Of a stretch of DNA of 64,000 nt, positions 1 to 11,676 are shown in pieces. The notes under the pieces were generated by a model. The model saw nothing but the letters and a program-made list of their open reading frames with translations. It made no database searches and was not told where the DNA came from. The stretch covers positions 248,001 through 312,000 of the forward strand of contig NC_134277.1 of assembly GCF_949628215.1 (NCBI RefSeq), read 5' to 3'. This stretch comes from Phalacrocorax aristotelis. Its lineage: Eukaryota > Chordata > Aves > Suliformes > Phalacrocoracidae. Positions within the stretch are counted from its first letter, which is position 1. Every line of letters starts with the position of its first letter. The translations under genes and the position numbers were made by a program.

Positions 1-321
1 GGAAGCAGGTGGGATTTGCCTGGGCAGGCAAGTAGTGCTGATTCTGGGCACTGCTTGCTGGGAAGAGGGGAGAACCGTCAGCAGCTACCTGGGCATCCCA
101 GCATTGATTTACAAGGAAAGCCGTTAAGACCTTGGTAAATAAAAAGCAGCTGAGCAGTGTGGACTCCAAGCTATGGAGATGACTCAGTTTTGGTGGCATC
201 AAGGAGTGAAATAAAACTAAAAGAGAGTGATAAAATTCTGCTGTTGAGGTCTGTAAGGGTTTGAGCAGGAGTCTAAAAGGAGGCGGTCAGAGCCCCATTT
301 GTTTGTGGTGTGATAGTAGAG

Positions 322-1076
322 AGTAGGTACAAGGTCCTGCACCCAGGTCGGGGCAACCCCTGGTGTCAGGACAGGCTGGGGGGATGGGGAGCAGCCCTGC
401 GGAGAAGGACTTGGGGGTGCTGGGGGTGAAAAGCTGGACACGAGCTGGCCATGTGCGCTCACAGCCCAGAGAGCCAGCCGTGCCCTGGGCTGCATCCCCA
501 GCAGCGCGGGCAGCAGGGCGAGGGAGGGGGTCCTGCCCCTCTGCCCCGCTCTGTGAGACCCCCCTGCAGCGCCGCCTCCAGCTCGGGGCTCCTCAGCACG
601 GGACAGACACGGGGCTGTTGGAGCGGGGCCAGAGGGGGCACAGAAATGCTCCGGGGGCTGGAGCCCCTCTGCTGCGAGGCCGGGCTGGGAGAGCTGGGGT
701 TGTTCAGCCTGGGGGAGAGAAGCTGCGGGGAGACCTTATTGCGGCCTCCCAGTGCTTAAAGGGGGGCTGTAGGAAGGGTGGGGGCAACCTCTTTAGCAAG
801 GCCTGTTGTGACAGGCCAAGGGGTGATGGTGTTAAACTAAAGGAGGGGAGATTTACACTGGATAGTAGGAAGAAATTCTTTACTCTGAGGGTGGTGAAAC
901 CCTGGCTCAGGTTGCCCAGAGAGGTGGGAGATGCCCCATCCCTGGAAACACCCAAGGTCAGGCTGGCCGGGGCTCTGAGCACCTGATCTAGTGGGAGATG
1001 TCCCTGCTCATGGCAGGGGGTTCGACTGGATGGCCTTGGAAGGTCCCTTCCAACCCAAACCGTTCTATGAATCTAG
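322..1076 (+). mobile_element. CR1 LINE fragment (5'-truncated)
   Basis: This is the 3' part of a CR1 non-LTR retrotransposon in a KLHL18 intron. It runs from the ORF2 C-terminal region (around AAGGTCCTGCACCCAGGTCG) through the CR1 3' UTR. It ends in the hallmark tail TGGAAGGTCCCTTCCAACCC followed by a degenerate ATTCTATGA-like end. The middle closely matches the copy at 56398-57004. It is inactive because it lacks the 5' half. Confidence 0.9.
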
Positions 1077-2403
1077 GTAAGGCACTGGTAAGCACCACGT
1101 AGGAAACTCCTGTGCTGTTAGGAGTCAAATAAACCCATTTTACCATCTCTGTCCAGTGCTGGCATCTTCTTTCCCAAACAGAAAGTGTAAGAGAATCCCG
1201 GCTGGGAAGGAGAGAAGTATTTTTATCGTCTAGGGAAAGGAGTTTTCAGTGAAACAGAAGGTGTTTGCGCTTGACAAACAGAGCTGCACAGTTCACAGCC
1301 AGCCTGGAGATGGCTCTGTGGTTGGGTCTGGGAGCTTACCCTGCGTTATTCTGAAAACCCACCTATCAAGTTGTGTGGTCATCCCGTCCTCCCCACCGCA
1401 ACGCGGTAGCTACTTCTATGTTTAAACATATTCCTAGCAGCCAGGGTTTCTGCCGTGGTTTTCTTTGCGCTCTTGCCTGGGCGCTGAGAGCTGTTAAATT
1501 TTTCGCTTTCCTGCAAGTTTTGCAGCACTTCTTTGCCACGGTGGTTTGTCTGGTTTGGGGTTTTTTGTGGTCTGAGACCTTGATTGCATGGGAAGAGCAC
1601 AGGGCACGCGGCTGAGTACATGAAATCCTGGGCACAAAGCTCTGCTTTGTAGTGGAAAAGCTCATTTTTTTCCATAGCAATGAGGTTCCTGGGAGCTTTT
1701 CCCACGGTGAGAGGCAATTGCTCCTCCACAGTTGGGTTGTTCTGCCTTCAGGCCAAGCAGAAAAGGCATCGGATGCTCTTCTGTGGAGGAAAATGTCCGT
1801 TATTGTCCAAACTGCTCGGCTCCAGCTGTAGTGCTGGGATTTTATCACTGAGGATTGTGTTGCCGAGATTTTATGAGAAGCTTCAAGTAAGTTTTCAAGG
1901 TGGGATTCTGGTTTCTCGTCCAAAGCATCCCATTTGATAGCCTTTGTGAGCCAAACACGTGATTTACAAGGTGAAAGGACAGGGTTTAACGAGCCTTGGT
2001 TTAACGAACTTTATGTTTGACAGCAATTAGCGCATCTCCTGCGGCTGGGCGGCGATGCCCCTCCCCAGAGTTACCTCCCACCAGGAGCAGTGGGGAGGTC
2101 CTTCACGGGAAGCCAGAATTGCTGGGATTTTTTAACCCACGATGTGGGTCAAAATTTCTCCCTGTGCTTTGGTTTAGCTCCTTTGATGAGGGAAACGGGG
2201 CGTGCTCATGCCGCAAGCATCTTTCGTGATGGAACTCAGGTGGGGTTGAGCAGCCTGGCGGTGAAGCAAGGGGAAGAGGAGGAGGTTCGGTGGGGTGAAA
2301 GCGATGGCAGGCGGCGAGCAAGGCAGGCTGTGCAGATCTGCCGTGTTACGGAGGGTGTGGCAGCACCTATGGGCATCTCACGGGGTCCTGCTGTTCGTTG
2401 CAG
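1077..2403. other. KLHL18 intron sequence, nothing recognised
   Basis: Intronic DNA between the CR1 fragment and the first KLHL18 exon in the window. I looked for the preceding Kelch exon, expected to end in an SKRS-like peptide, and did not find it. Short open frames here lack homology and splice signals. Confidence 0.6.
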
Positions 2404-5400
2404 TGCCATGGGAACAGTGGTGCTGGACGGCCAGATCTACGTATGTGGCGGATACGATGGAAACTCATCCCTCAACTCCGTGGAGTCCTATTCTCCAGAA
2501 ACAAACAAGTAAGAGCTCTTCATCCCCTAAAGCTTATCCATCCCTTTGCTGCTAGGGTAGTGCCGCGCCGTGGCACTGCTGGGCATCCGGGCTGTAAAAG
2601 AAACATGTTGAATGACGTGGAAAAGCCTTTATATCCTGGCAGCAGAGCGGCATCCCTCCTCGCAACAGTTGACCTGGACGCAAGTGAACAAAGACATGGT
2701 TTAAATAAAATAGGTGGTGAAAGGAGAGTTACTGGAACCCAGTCCTAGAAAATCCACTGAGGTTGAAATAACCCGCGGGGAGTGTGCCGTGCCCCAGGAG
2801 CCCTTGCTAACCTCTCCCCTCTCCCGGCAAGGTGGACAGTGGTGACCCCCATGAGTTCCAACCGCAGCGCTGCTGGGGTCACTGTCTTCGAGGGCCGGAT
2901 CTATGTATCGGGAGGGCACGACGGCCTGCAGATCTTCAACAGTGTAAGTCCATGGGGTGCGGGTTCCTGGTGCAGAAACTCATCTACTACAGCGAGCGGA
3001 CGGGTCAGGCTGGGGCTGGGAAGGCTCTGTGCCCTGTCCCTGGGTACCCTAAGTGCTGTAAGTGTTTGCACCACAAAATTCAGTCGTTTCCGTGGCCATC
3101 TTGCTCAGGAAGAAATGAGCTAGCCAGGCACCCGCTGGGAACTGAAGTGGAAGTGCTACTCTTGTTCCCCAGTGCCAAACGATTGAGTTGGTGCATTTTG
3201 TCGTCTTCCTCCTTCCTTCGCTATTTATATCATTGTATCGTTGCATCCCTTTGAGCTCTGAAGTAGCCCAGATGTCAGGCTGGTATCTCTGCTTTCTGTG
3301 CCTGTTTTATAAAATCATAAAGCTTGGAAAAGACCTCTGGGATCATCAGGTCCAACCCCCAACCCAACACCCCCAGGTCTCCTAAACCACGGCCCCAAGT
3401 GCCACGTCTGCACGGTGTTTGAACCCCCCCAGGGACGGTGACTCCCCCACCTCTCGGGGCAGCCTGTGCCAACCCCTGACCCCTCTGGCAGGGAAGGCAT
3501 TTCCCTCACACCCAACCCAAACCTCCCCTGGCGCAGCCTGAGGCCGTTCCCTCTCATCCCGTCACTGGTGACTTGGGAGCAGAGACCAGCCCCCCCTCAC
3601 TCCAGCCCCTCTCAGGCAGCTGCAGAGAGCGAGAAGGGCTCCCCTCAGCCCCCTCTTCTCCAGGCTAAACCCCCCCAGCCCCCTCAGCCGCCCCCCAGCA
3701 CACTTGTGCTCCAGACCCTGCCCCAGCCCCGCTGCCCTTCTCTGGACACGCTCCAGCCCCTCAAGGCCCTTCTTGTCCCGAGGGGCCCAAACCTGAGCCC
3801 AGCATTCGAGGTGGGGCCTCCCCAGGGCCGAGCACAGGGGCCCCATCCCTGCCCGGCTCCTGCTGGCCACACCAGGGCTGACACAAGCCCGGGGGCTGGT
3901 GGCCTCCTTGGCCACCCGGGCACTGCTGGCTCATGCCCAGCCGGCTGTCAGCCAGCACCCCCGGGGCCTTCTCCGCCGGGCACTTCCCAGCCCCTCTGCC
4001 CCAGGGCTGGGGCGCTGCCTGGGGTTGGTGTGACCCGAGGGCAGGACCCGGCACTTGGCCGTGTTAAACCTCACCCAGTTGGCCTCAGGCCATCGATGCA
4101 GCCTGTGCAGGTCCCTCTGCAGAGCCTCCCTGCCCTCCAGCAGGTCGACACTCCCGCCCAGCTTGGTGTCACCTGCAAACTCACTGAGGGCGCCCTTGAT
4201 TGATAAAGATACTAAACAAGACTCACCCCAACACTGAGCCCTGGGGAACCCCACTCGTGACCAGCTGCCAGCTGGGTTTAGCTCCGCTCCCCACAACTCT
4301 CTGGGCTCGGCCAAGCTAGTTTTTACCCAGCGAAGAGCCCACCCGCCCAAGCCTGAGCCGCCAGCGTCTCTAGGAGGGTGCTGTGGGAGACAGTGTCAAA
4401 ATGTTTGGCTTCAGTTTCAGAAACAGGTTATCTTTGCACCTAACCTCACAGCAGGGGGAGTTGGTGGTACGCGGCAGCTTGCCCTCTTCCACCTGCTCTG
4501 CGTTTGAGTTTTCTGCCTGTTCTCTAAAGAAAAACCCGATGCAGAACAGCAGAGACTCGTTTGTCCGCTTGGGAGCGCGAACGCAGGGCGCAGTGTCCGA
4601 GTTGGCTCTGTCGCTAATGCACTGCCCTCAGAAATTTGTGACGAAGGGTTTGCTGGGAGCAGCAATAACCGTTTCTGCCTTGCTCAGCAGATCGGGGCGG
4701 GCTGTCCTCTGCAGCCTGAAGTACCCCAGAGCCAAGAACTACAAATCTTGCTTGTCTGAGCATGTTCCCGAGCGTGACAAGTTCAGCAGCGCAGGAGCCC
4801 TTGCAGAAGGGGTCCATCTAATGGTCTCTCTAGAAACGCGAGGGATACAAAATGGTGGTGGCTGGGTGTTTTTCCCCCGCCGAGGTGCCAGGTGGCTCTT
4901 CTACAAACGTGCAGGGAAGAGGTGTCAGCCTTTTGGGAAAGTGGAGGAGTTTCCTGGGCGGAGGAAGGGAAGAAACCCAACCCTTTGCCAGGGGGTGCAG
5001 GACAGCGGCTTGAACTGCGTCACGAGTGGTGGTGGTCTGACATGAGAAACTGGAAAGTTTGAAGTATTAGAGCTGAAATCGGCTGCCCAGAGAGAATGGG
5101 GAGCCTGACCTGGGGTTAGGGGAGGCTTCGGGGATCGTTAAAGGACCGCTTGGACGTGCAGCTCTTGGGTATGACGGAGCTCTGGCTGGTTCTGCCTTGG
5201 GGCAGCAGCGCGATCTTGTGCGCGTGAGGAAAATTAATTCCTCGAAATCAAGACACAATCCTGTGGCCATTGAGCTTTTCATCGAAGGGCGTTCAACCCT
5301 TCTGGTGCTGAGGCTCAAGTACGTGTTTAAAACACCACACAGAAGCTGGGGAAAGGGGAGAGAGGTAGAGGGACCATCTTCAAAGCAGCATGTGCTGCGG

Positions 5401-6854
5401 TCTCTGCGGCATATCGGGTGGGGAGGGTGGTCTCCCCCATTGACCCGCTCCAGCTCACCAGCAAGTACTGGGCTGAGGTCAGGGAGTGGGGTGAAACGCA
5501 ATGGCTGGTGAGATCCAGGGTGTTAGAGAAGCTCTAATAATGATAGTAAATATTGTATTAAAGCAAGGAACAAATCCCAAGCTCCCCGGCCAGCTTGCAG
5601 TTGCGTGTTGAAACATTCTGTGTGATCTGTAGGTCCCGAGTGAGGGTCCTAATAACAATTCAATAATAATTCAACCAGAGCCAGTGCGGGGTCCTGCCCC
5701 TGGGGAGGAACAGCCCCCCGCACCAGCACAGCCTGGGGGGGACCTGCTGGAGAGCGGCTCTGCTGAGAGGCCCTGGGGGTGCTGGGGGGCAGCGAGGTGA
5801 CCCTGAGCCAGCACCGGGCCCTTGGGGCCAAGGGGGCCAGCGGTGCCCTGGGGGGCATGGAAAGGCGTGTGGCCAGCAGGGCGAGGGAGGTTCTCCTCCC
5901 CCTCTGCTCTGCCCCAGTGAGGCCACACCTGGGGGGCTGCGGCCAGGTCTGGGCCCCCCAGTTCAAGAAGGGCAGGGAGCTGCTGGAGCAAGGCCAGCGC
6001 AGAGCTGCCAAGGTGATCAGGGGCTGGAGCATCTCCCTTGGGAGGAAAGGCTGAGAGACCTGGGCTTGTTCAGCCTGGGGAAGAGAAGGCTGAGGGGGGA
6101 TCTCCTCAATGCCTATAAATACCTGAAGGGTGGGTGTCAGGGGGATGGGGCCGGGCTCTTTTCAGCGGTGCCCAACGCCAGGCCAAGGGGCAACGGGCAC
6201 AAGCTGGAACACGGGAAGTTCCCCCTGAACGTGAGGACAAACCCCTTCCCTGTGCGGGTGCCAGAGCAGGGGCACAGGCTGCCCAGAGAGGCTGTGGGGT
6301 CCCTTCCCTGGAGACATTCACCCCCCGCCTGGACGCGGCCCTGTGCCCCTGCTCTGGGGGTGCCTGCTCCAGCAGGGGGTGGGACGGGGTGAGCTCCAGA
6401 GGGCCCTTCCCACCCCTGCCAGTCTGTGACTCTGTTCCCTGACGCCGTGTGCTCTCTCTGACTGCAGGTGGAGTACTACAACCATCACACGGCCACCTGG
6501 CACCCAGTCGCCAGCATGCTCAACAAGCGCTGCCGCCACGGAGCCGCCTCCCTGGGCAGCAAGATGTTCGTCTGCGGAGGCTACGACGGCTCGGGTTTCC
6601 TCAGCGTCGCCGAAGTCTACAGCTCCATGGCGGATCAGTGGTACCTGATCGTCCCTATGAACACCCGGCGGAGCCGCGTCTCCCTCGTTGCGAACTGTGG
6701 CCGCCTCTACGCGGTGGGGGGTTACGACGGACAGTCCAACCTCAGCTCGGTGGAGATGTACGACCCCGAGACAAACCGCTGGACGTTCATGGCCCCGATG
6801 GTGTGCCACGAGGGAGGGGTTGGCGTGGGCTGCATACCCCTCCTGACCATCTGA
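2404..6854 (+). CDS. KLHL18: KLHL18, 3' part (last three coding exons)
   Basis: Coding exons are 2404-2508, 2832-2943 and 6468-6854. All have GT donors and AG acceptors, and the phases match across both joins. They encode the last Kelch blades: GGYDG motifs follow IYVC, MFVC and LYAV strands, with one variant GGHDG blade, and the protein ends [10 protein letters not shown] before TGA, as I remember for human KLHL18. KLHL18 is a BTB-BACK-Kelch adaptor that brings substrates to the CUL3 E3 ubiquitin ligase; Aurora A and UNC119 are reported targets. The BTB and BACK exons must lie left of the window. The AG of the second exon's acceptor is CAAG rather than the usual CAG. The last intron carries CR1 fragments on both strands, one ending about 30 bp before the final exon. 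The 3' UTR probably continues past 6855; I saw no convincing AATAAA, so its end is open. Confidence 0.95.
3309..4412 (-). mobile_element. CR1 LINE fragment, antisense
   Basis: CR1 in reverse orientation in the KLHL18 intron between 2943 and 6468. Read on the - strand it starts in the reverse-transcriptase region ([13 protein letters not shown]-like), continues through a degenerate [20 protein letters not shown] stretch, and ends in the CR1 3' tail (complement of CTTGGAAAAGACCTCTGGGA). It is close to the copies at 17818-19270 and 52452-53302, so it belongs to the same subfamily. It is 5'-truncated. Confidence 0.9.
5660..6440 (+). mobile_element. CR1 LINE fragment beside the last KLHL18 exon
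   Basis: The end of CR1 ORF2 plus the 3' UTR, nearly identical to the copy at 24376-25142: both share the AACCAGAGCCAGTGCGGGGT start and the block around GGGCACAAGCTGGAACACGG. Its 3' end (GCCAGTCTGTGACTCTGTTC) lies about 30 bp upstream of the final KLHL18 exon acceptor, so it may contribute to the branch-point region. Confidence 0.9.
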
Positions 6855-9800
6855 GAAGAAAGCTTTGGGGGTTGGGGGGGGTCTGTCTTTTCAGTGACAA
6901 GCGGGGGAGAGGTTCAAGGAAGGTTTTGTGATGTGATATACGCAGAGGAGCGTTTCTAGGTGCTCAAGTGTCATTCACAAACACACGCACACACACAAAA
7001 GATAAAAAAAACCCAAAACACTTAACAAAATCCCTACCCTTGGCTTTTTGGGCTGAGGCTCCTGAAAAATCCAACGTTTTGAAACACAGTGCAAGCGAGG
7101 ACCTGCCCGCTTCCCTCGGCCACCCGTTAGCCCTTCCTCAGCGCTGCGGCTGAGCCAACCCTCTGGCCGGTGGTTTTCCAGGCGCCCCTGCGGTCTGCTT
7201 TCGGCTGCGCCTTCGGGAAGCGCTGCCGCAGGCTGCGGGAAGGGGGCAGGCTTCGTTGCGACATAAAAACGGCCTCTTTAATGACTTTGAAAATACGTCG
7301 GCGCCTTCTGTCCGCAGCGAAGCCACCGCGATGCCCCGAGGGGTCGGCCAGCGGCAGTGTTGGGGTGTCGTGGCGGCTCGCCGCCGGGCGTGGGTGGCGC
7401 TCACCTGGCTTATTGAACCAGAAAAAACCCACCGCCGTCGGTTCCCGGGTCGCATCCAGGCTCTGCATTTTAAGGTGCTGCTTAGCCCAGGCGTCGCTGG
7501 CTGCGCTTTCTTCAGCTCGATGGGGAAAACGTCTCCACAAGAGCCGCACGATGGAGAAAGTAGGAAGAGGAAAACCTGTTGGTTAAACCATCGTATCGTT
7601 TTAGGAAGCTTTGGAGGAGAAGCTGAATGTAAACGACACTAAGCAACAGTCTTAGGATTTCAAAACGGGAAATAGGCTAAGGCGTTCGTTGTAAAGATGT
7701 CCCTTAAATTAAACATTGACGTGTTTTTCGGAGTCGGTGTAAAAGAGGCAGCTGGAGCAGAGCGAGGCCGGGGCCTTTCAGGAAGGGCGAGAAATACGTG
7801 TTGAGTTTGTCAGCTCTGGGCAGGCGCCGTCCCCGGGGGCAGCGGGGCAGCGGACGGCCGCCCAGAGAAAGCCCACGCGGGGTGAGCACCTCTGCGAGGG
7901 GCTGGGGAGGGGAAAATCACGTGAGAGGAGCCGGCACGGCCGCGGCGCGGGCGAGATCCACGCCTTCGGTGTTTTCTGGTTTGCTACGCTGGGAAAGGTC
8001 TTTGCGGTGGGTTTTGTGCCAGGAAACTTTCTGTGCCCGGGCCGGACTCGGCTGCACCATCTCCTCAGCACTTCTCTTGCATGAACGTGAACCGCCATCC
8101 CTCCGGGGCTCCCTGCGTGCCCGTGCCCTCCCGTGGCACCCTCCGGCAAAGCCATACCTCTGCACCGCGGCGGCCGGCGGGCAGGGACGGGCTGCGGCCG
8201 CCCCGCGCGCTCGGGCAGGAGGAACTCGACACTAACCCCGCTAAAGGGACGGGGACCTCGGCCCTTGTCCTGCCTGATCCCGGTGTTTTGGGGGGGGGCT
8301 GGGGGCCTGCCCTTCCCATCCCCCACCTTGTGCCGCACGGGGGGGAGCTGGTTGTTCCCCCCAGACCCCCCCCCAGCTTGTTCATACCCGACTCCCAGCG
8401 TCACTTGGGATTTTGACTTTGGGTGTATATGTGGATGTCTATATATATTCAGGTACTATGTATATTTTAGGTATATATAATGAGCGTATCTGGCTATAAA
8501 TGTAATTTGTCGGTATATATATATATTTCTTCCATGTATACCAAACGTGGGGTTCACTGGAGGGGGAATTCATTTGGGATTTCCATGCTGCTAAGACTCT
8601 TGGAAAGAAAAAAAAAAAAACAACCACAAAAACAACCCACCCACAAACACTGGAATCGAAATGGAGTTGCTTTTCGGGCCGTGAATCGCGGAAATAACGG
8701 AGCTGGGGCCGCGGCGGGGTCTTTGCGGAAGGGGCAGCCTCCGTCCCCTCGCAGGGAAGGGCCGCGGGGTGGTTTTCCGTCTCTCTGCCGGCGTTCCCCC
8801 GCCTCGGGCGCCGCTGGCGGAGTTGCGTAGCTCGTGCTCCCGACGCCTCGGGCCTGCCTCTGATCTCCCACCCCTTGGCACCTTCTCCAGGACGCGTCCT
8901 TGCGACGGCCGCCCCGCGCAGGGGAGGCTTTGAGGGGAGCGCGGCCGCTCCCCCGGCGTGCTGGTGCCCCGGCTCGCGCCCGTCCTCCCTCCCAGCGTCT
9001 CTTCCTGCCCTAAAAACGTGAATATTGGATCAAATACATTTGCAAAAGCGGCTAAAGCCGGGGTGGGCGATGACCCCAGGCCGGTCCCGGGGGCCTCGCT
9101 GCCCTCCGGCCACGCTGCTCGAGCTCCCTGGGTTTTGTCCCCTGCGGGTTTCTTTCCTTTGTGGAGGAACCAAAGCGAAAGGGGAGCTCTGGCCCTTCAG
9201 CGAGGCTGCAGCGCCTCCGGCCTCAGCCCCAAACTGCTGGTGTCTGAGGGCAGAAAAATACCGGGTTTTGGGGAATCGAGCCCCGCTCACCCGGGGAACG
9301 TAAACTGGGAGAGCGTGATCCGCTCGGGGTAGCCCTCGGAGAATCCCACGTCCTCGAATTCAAGGAAAACCCCCAAATCCTGCAAAATGCATTAAAGATC
9401 CTCGTAATAGCAGCACGTTTCTGCCTCTGCAAACCGCGCTGCCGTCCCCCACCCACCGCCCTCGCACCGGGCGAGCGCCCGGGGCTTCGGCCATGCTGCT
9501 TCTTCCCCCTGCGCACACCAGCCCTCGTCCCCACCCCAAAAGGGCACTTTGATATTAAAACCAGAGAGAAATTCATCCCCTGGCTGGCTGGCGCGGCGTC
9601 TTTGGGCGAGGTGGGGAGGGTTTCCGGGCGCGATGGCGTGATCGCCGTCTGGGGATGGGGTGGTTAGATGAGTCTGAGCTTGAGCAGAGCGAGAGGGATT
9701 TGAAAAAAAAACCCAAAAATTGGAAAGAAAGAAGGAGAGGGGAGGGCGCTGCCGGCTTTTCTCTCCGTAGGAGCCATGAGGATGCCCTCGCTGCCGGCTC

Positions 9801-10123
9801 CGGAGGAGCGGGACGTCGAGCGTGGCTGGATGGATCCCGGAGGCACCGGTTTTACCGTCCTGCCGCGAAATGGGGAGCGGGACAAAGGGAAGGGGCCGCG
9901 AAGGGGGGATCGGCCCAGGCGAGCCTCCGGCATCGCCGCATCCCAGCCAGATCCAGGCGAGCTCCCACCACGGCACCACGCCAAGGAAAACACCGGCAAC
10001 CCGATCCCTTCCCCGCCGCGGCGGGGGCCCGGTGTTTATCCTGGAGGCGAAGCCGGCCGAGCCGGGGGCCCCGAGCCGAGGTGACGGCCGATCCCCTCAT
10101 CCTCCCGCTTTCCCCGCGGCCGC
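6855..10123. other. KLHL18 3' UTR and intergenic DNA
   Basis: There is no protein-coding homology here. The first part probably belongs to the KLHL18 3' UTR. An AT-rich stretch at about 8424-8549, with TATATA runs, is followed by an A-rich run near 8608. From about 8700 the sequence becomes CpG-rich up to the cathelicidin-like gene. The longest + frame (9655-10785) overlaps exons 1-3 of that gene in another frame and is GC-driven noise. Confidence 0.6.
8424..8549. repeat. TA-rich low-complexity stretch
   Basis: Imperfect TATATA/TGTATA runs in otherwise GC-rich DNA. It could be an AU-rich block of the KLHL18 3' UTR or a plain microsatellite. Confidence 0.6.
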
Positions 10124-10981
10124 ATGGCGCTGGTGCTGGGAGCCGTGCTGCTGGCGGCGGGCGCCGCGGTCCCGCCGGGGCTGCCGGCTCCCCGCGACCT
10201 GGCTCGGTCGGTGCTGGAGACCCACGGGCAGGAGCTGCGGCTGCTCAAGCTGCTGGGAGTTGCCAGGACGGTAGGAGCGGGGTGGGCGATGCGGTGGGTG
10301 CAGCCGGGCACCCCCGGCTTGGGCACCCACCCCGGCACGGACCCCTTTCCCCCACCGGTGCTGAGGAGCCACCGACAGCTCCATCCTTTCCCCCCCCCCC
10401 CCACCGGCAGACGTTCGACTGGGGCACCCATTTCAGCATCAACTTCACCGCCCGCCAGCCCGCCTGCCCCAAAACCCTCGCCGACCGCCGCGGCGCCGGC
10501 TGCCAAACCCGGCCGGGCAGGGTAAGTGCGGGACCGGGTCCCCCCGAAACGCGGAGCGGGGACAGAAGGGTGTCCCCGAGGTGCTCAGGGTCGCTACGTC
10601 CCCCAGGTACAGCGGTGCACGGCCCAGGTCTCCGTCTTCGCCTTCCTGCCCGACGTGCCGCTGTCGATGGTGGAGTGTGGCCGGGAGTCGGTGAGGGCTT
10701 GGGGTCCCCCGTCCTCGGGGGGGAGCCAGCGGTGGGGACGTGCATCCCCCCACCACTTTGGGGGTGTTTTTTGGCCGTGGGGTGAAGCCTACCCTCATTT
10801 CTCCCCCCAGCAGCCCGGCAGCAGCACCCAGCCCCGCTCCCCCGGCACCCTGCGAGCCTTCGGCACCAGCCCTGGTCGCCCATCATCATCCTCGCAGCCA
10901 CCCCCACGACCTCGGCCACCTGCCGCCGCTTCCCTCCCGGGGACACCCCGTGGCCCCCTGACCCCTGCGGGGCTGGAATAA
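10124..10981 (+). CDS. Cathelicidin-like secreted protein with proline-rich tail
   Basis: Four exons, all phase 0: 10124-10270, 10411-10521, 10607-10690 and 10811-10981, giving about 170 residues. Exon count and phases equal those of the three cathelicidins next door. Exon 1 gives a hydrophobic signal peptide (VLGAVLLAAGAA) and a short helix LARSVLETHGQ resembling LAQAVDSFNQ of CATH2. Exon 2 has FSINFT and two cysteines; exon 3 has two more, with cathelin-like spacing (11 and 19 residues between pairs). Residues 115-170 replace the usual cationic helix: 15 Pro, 6 Arg and many Ser in 56 residues, including PPPRPRPP. The stop TAA lies inside the AATAAA signal (10977-10982). I do not know this gene by name. 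The four-cysteine core makes a cathelin/cystatin fold likely. Whether the tail is a Pro/Arg antimicrobial peptide, as in mammalian PR-39, is inference. No TATA box was seen. Confidence 0.72.
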
Positions 10982-10982
10982 A
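10977..10982 (+). terminator. Poly(A) signal overlapping the stop codon
   Basis: AATAAA in which TAA at 10979-10981 is the in-frame stop of the cathelicidin-like gene. The 3' UTR would therefore be only about 10-30 nt. Confidence 0.6.
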
Positions 10983-11143
10983 GATCTTTTGGGGTCATAC
11001 GTGTGCGAGTGTGGGGGTGACACAGGTTGGGGGCGGGGGGCACCCCCCAGCATTGGGCAACAGGGATGGGGCAAGCCTGGGGTTGTGCAAGCCGGGGGGG
11101 GCACCAACCCAATACGAGCGACATTCCCGGTGTCACCACAATC

Positions 11144-11676
11144 CCTGCGGGTCCCTGCGCCGCCCTGTCCCCCCCTGCACCCCGCCGGGGAGCGGGGACA
11201 GTCCCCAGGGGCTCACGGTCCCACAGACACCCCCAACCCCAGACGAGGGGCTCCGAGGGCTGGGGACACCCCACGAGCGGGGCCGTGTCCCCGAGGGGGA
11301 CCACACGTGCCACCGCCTGCCTGCGGGACACGCTCGGGACCCCCCAACCCCGTGTCTCCCCCCAAAAAAACTGCCACTCTGTGGGCTGGGGCCAGGCGTT
11401 TCCGGGGGGGGCAGCCGAGCCCCGGGGCGGGTTCCCCAACCTCCTGGCGGGGATAAAAGGGGCCGCGGGGGGTGGCGGTGGGGGACAAGGATGCCGAGCT
11501 CCTGGGTGCTGGTGCTGGCGGTGCTGGGGGGGGCCTGTGCCCTCCCCGCCCCGGCCCCCCTCGCCTACACCCAGGCGCTGGCCCAGGCCGTCGACTCCTT
11601 CAACCAGCGCCCCGAGGTGCAGAACGTCTTCAGGCTGCTCAGCGCCGACCCCGAGCCCAACCCGGTGAGTGCCACC
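11144..11676. repeat. Inverted-repeat arm 1 (CATH2 promoter and exon 1)
   Basis: This 533-bp segment is the reverse complement of 14798-15330. By eye I found two mismatches. It covers 347 bp upstream of the CATH2 ATG, all of exon 1 and the first 12 bases of intron 1. Similarity drops sharply at both edges, and exons 2-4 of the two genes are well diverged. Confidence 0.93.
11453..11459 (+). promoter_or_regulatory. TATA box of CATH2
   Basis: ATAAAAG 38 bp before the ATG. Identical position and flanks occur before the CATH3-type gene (inverted), and a similar box precedes the CATHB1-type gene. The 5' UTR must be very short. Confidence 0.75.

Noticed and set aside
9655-10785. A 376-codon open frame on the + strand
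   Set aside because: It overlaps the cathelicidin-like exons in another frame, runs through their introns, and has only GC-driven Ala/Gly/Pro/Arg composition.
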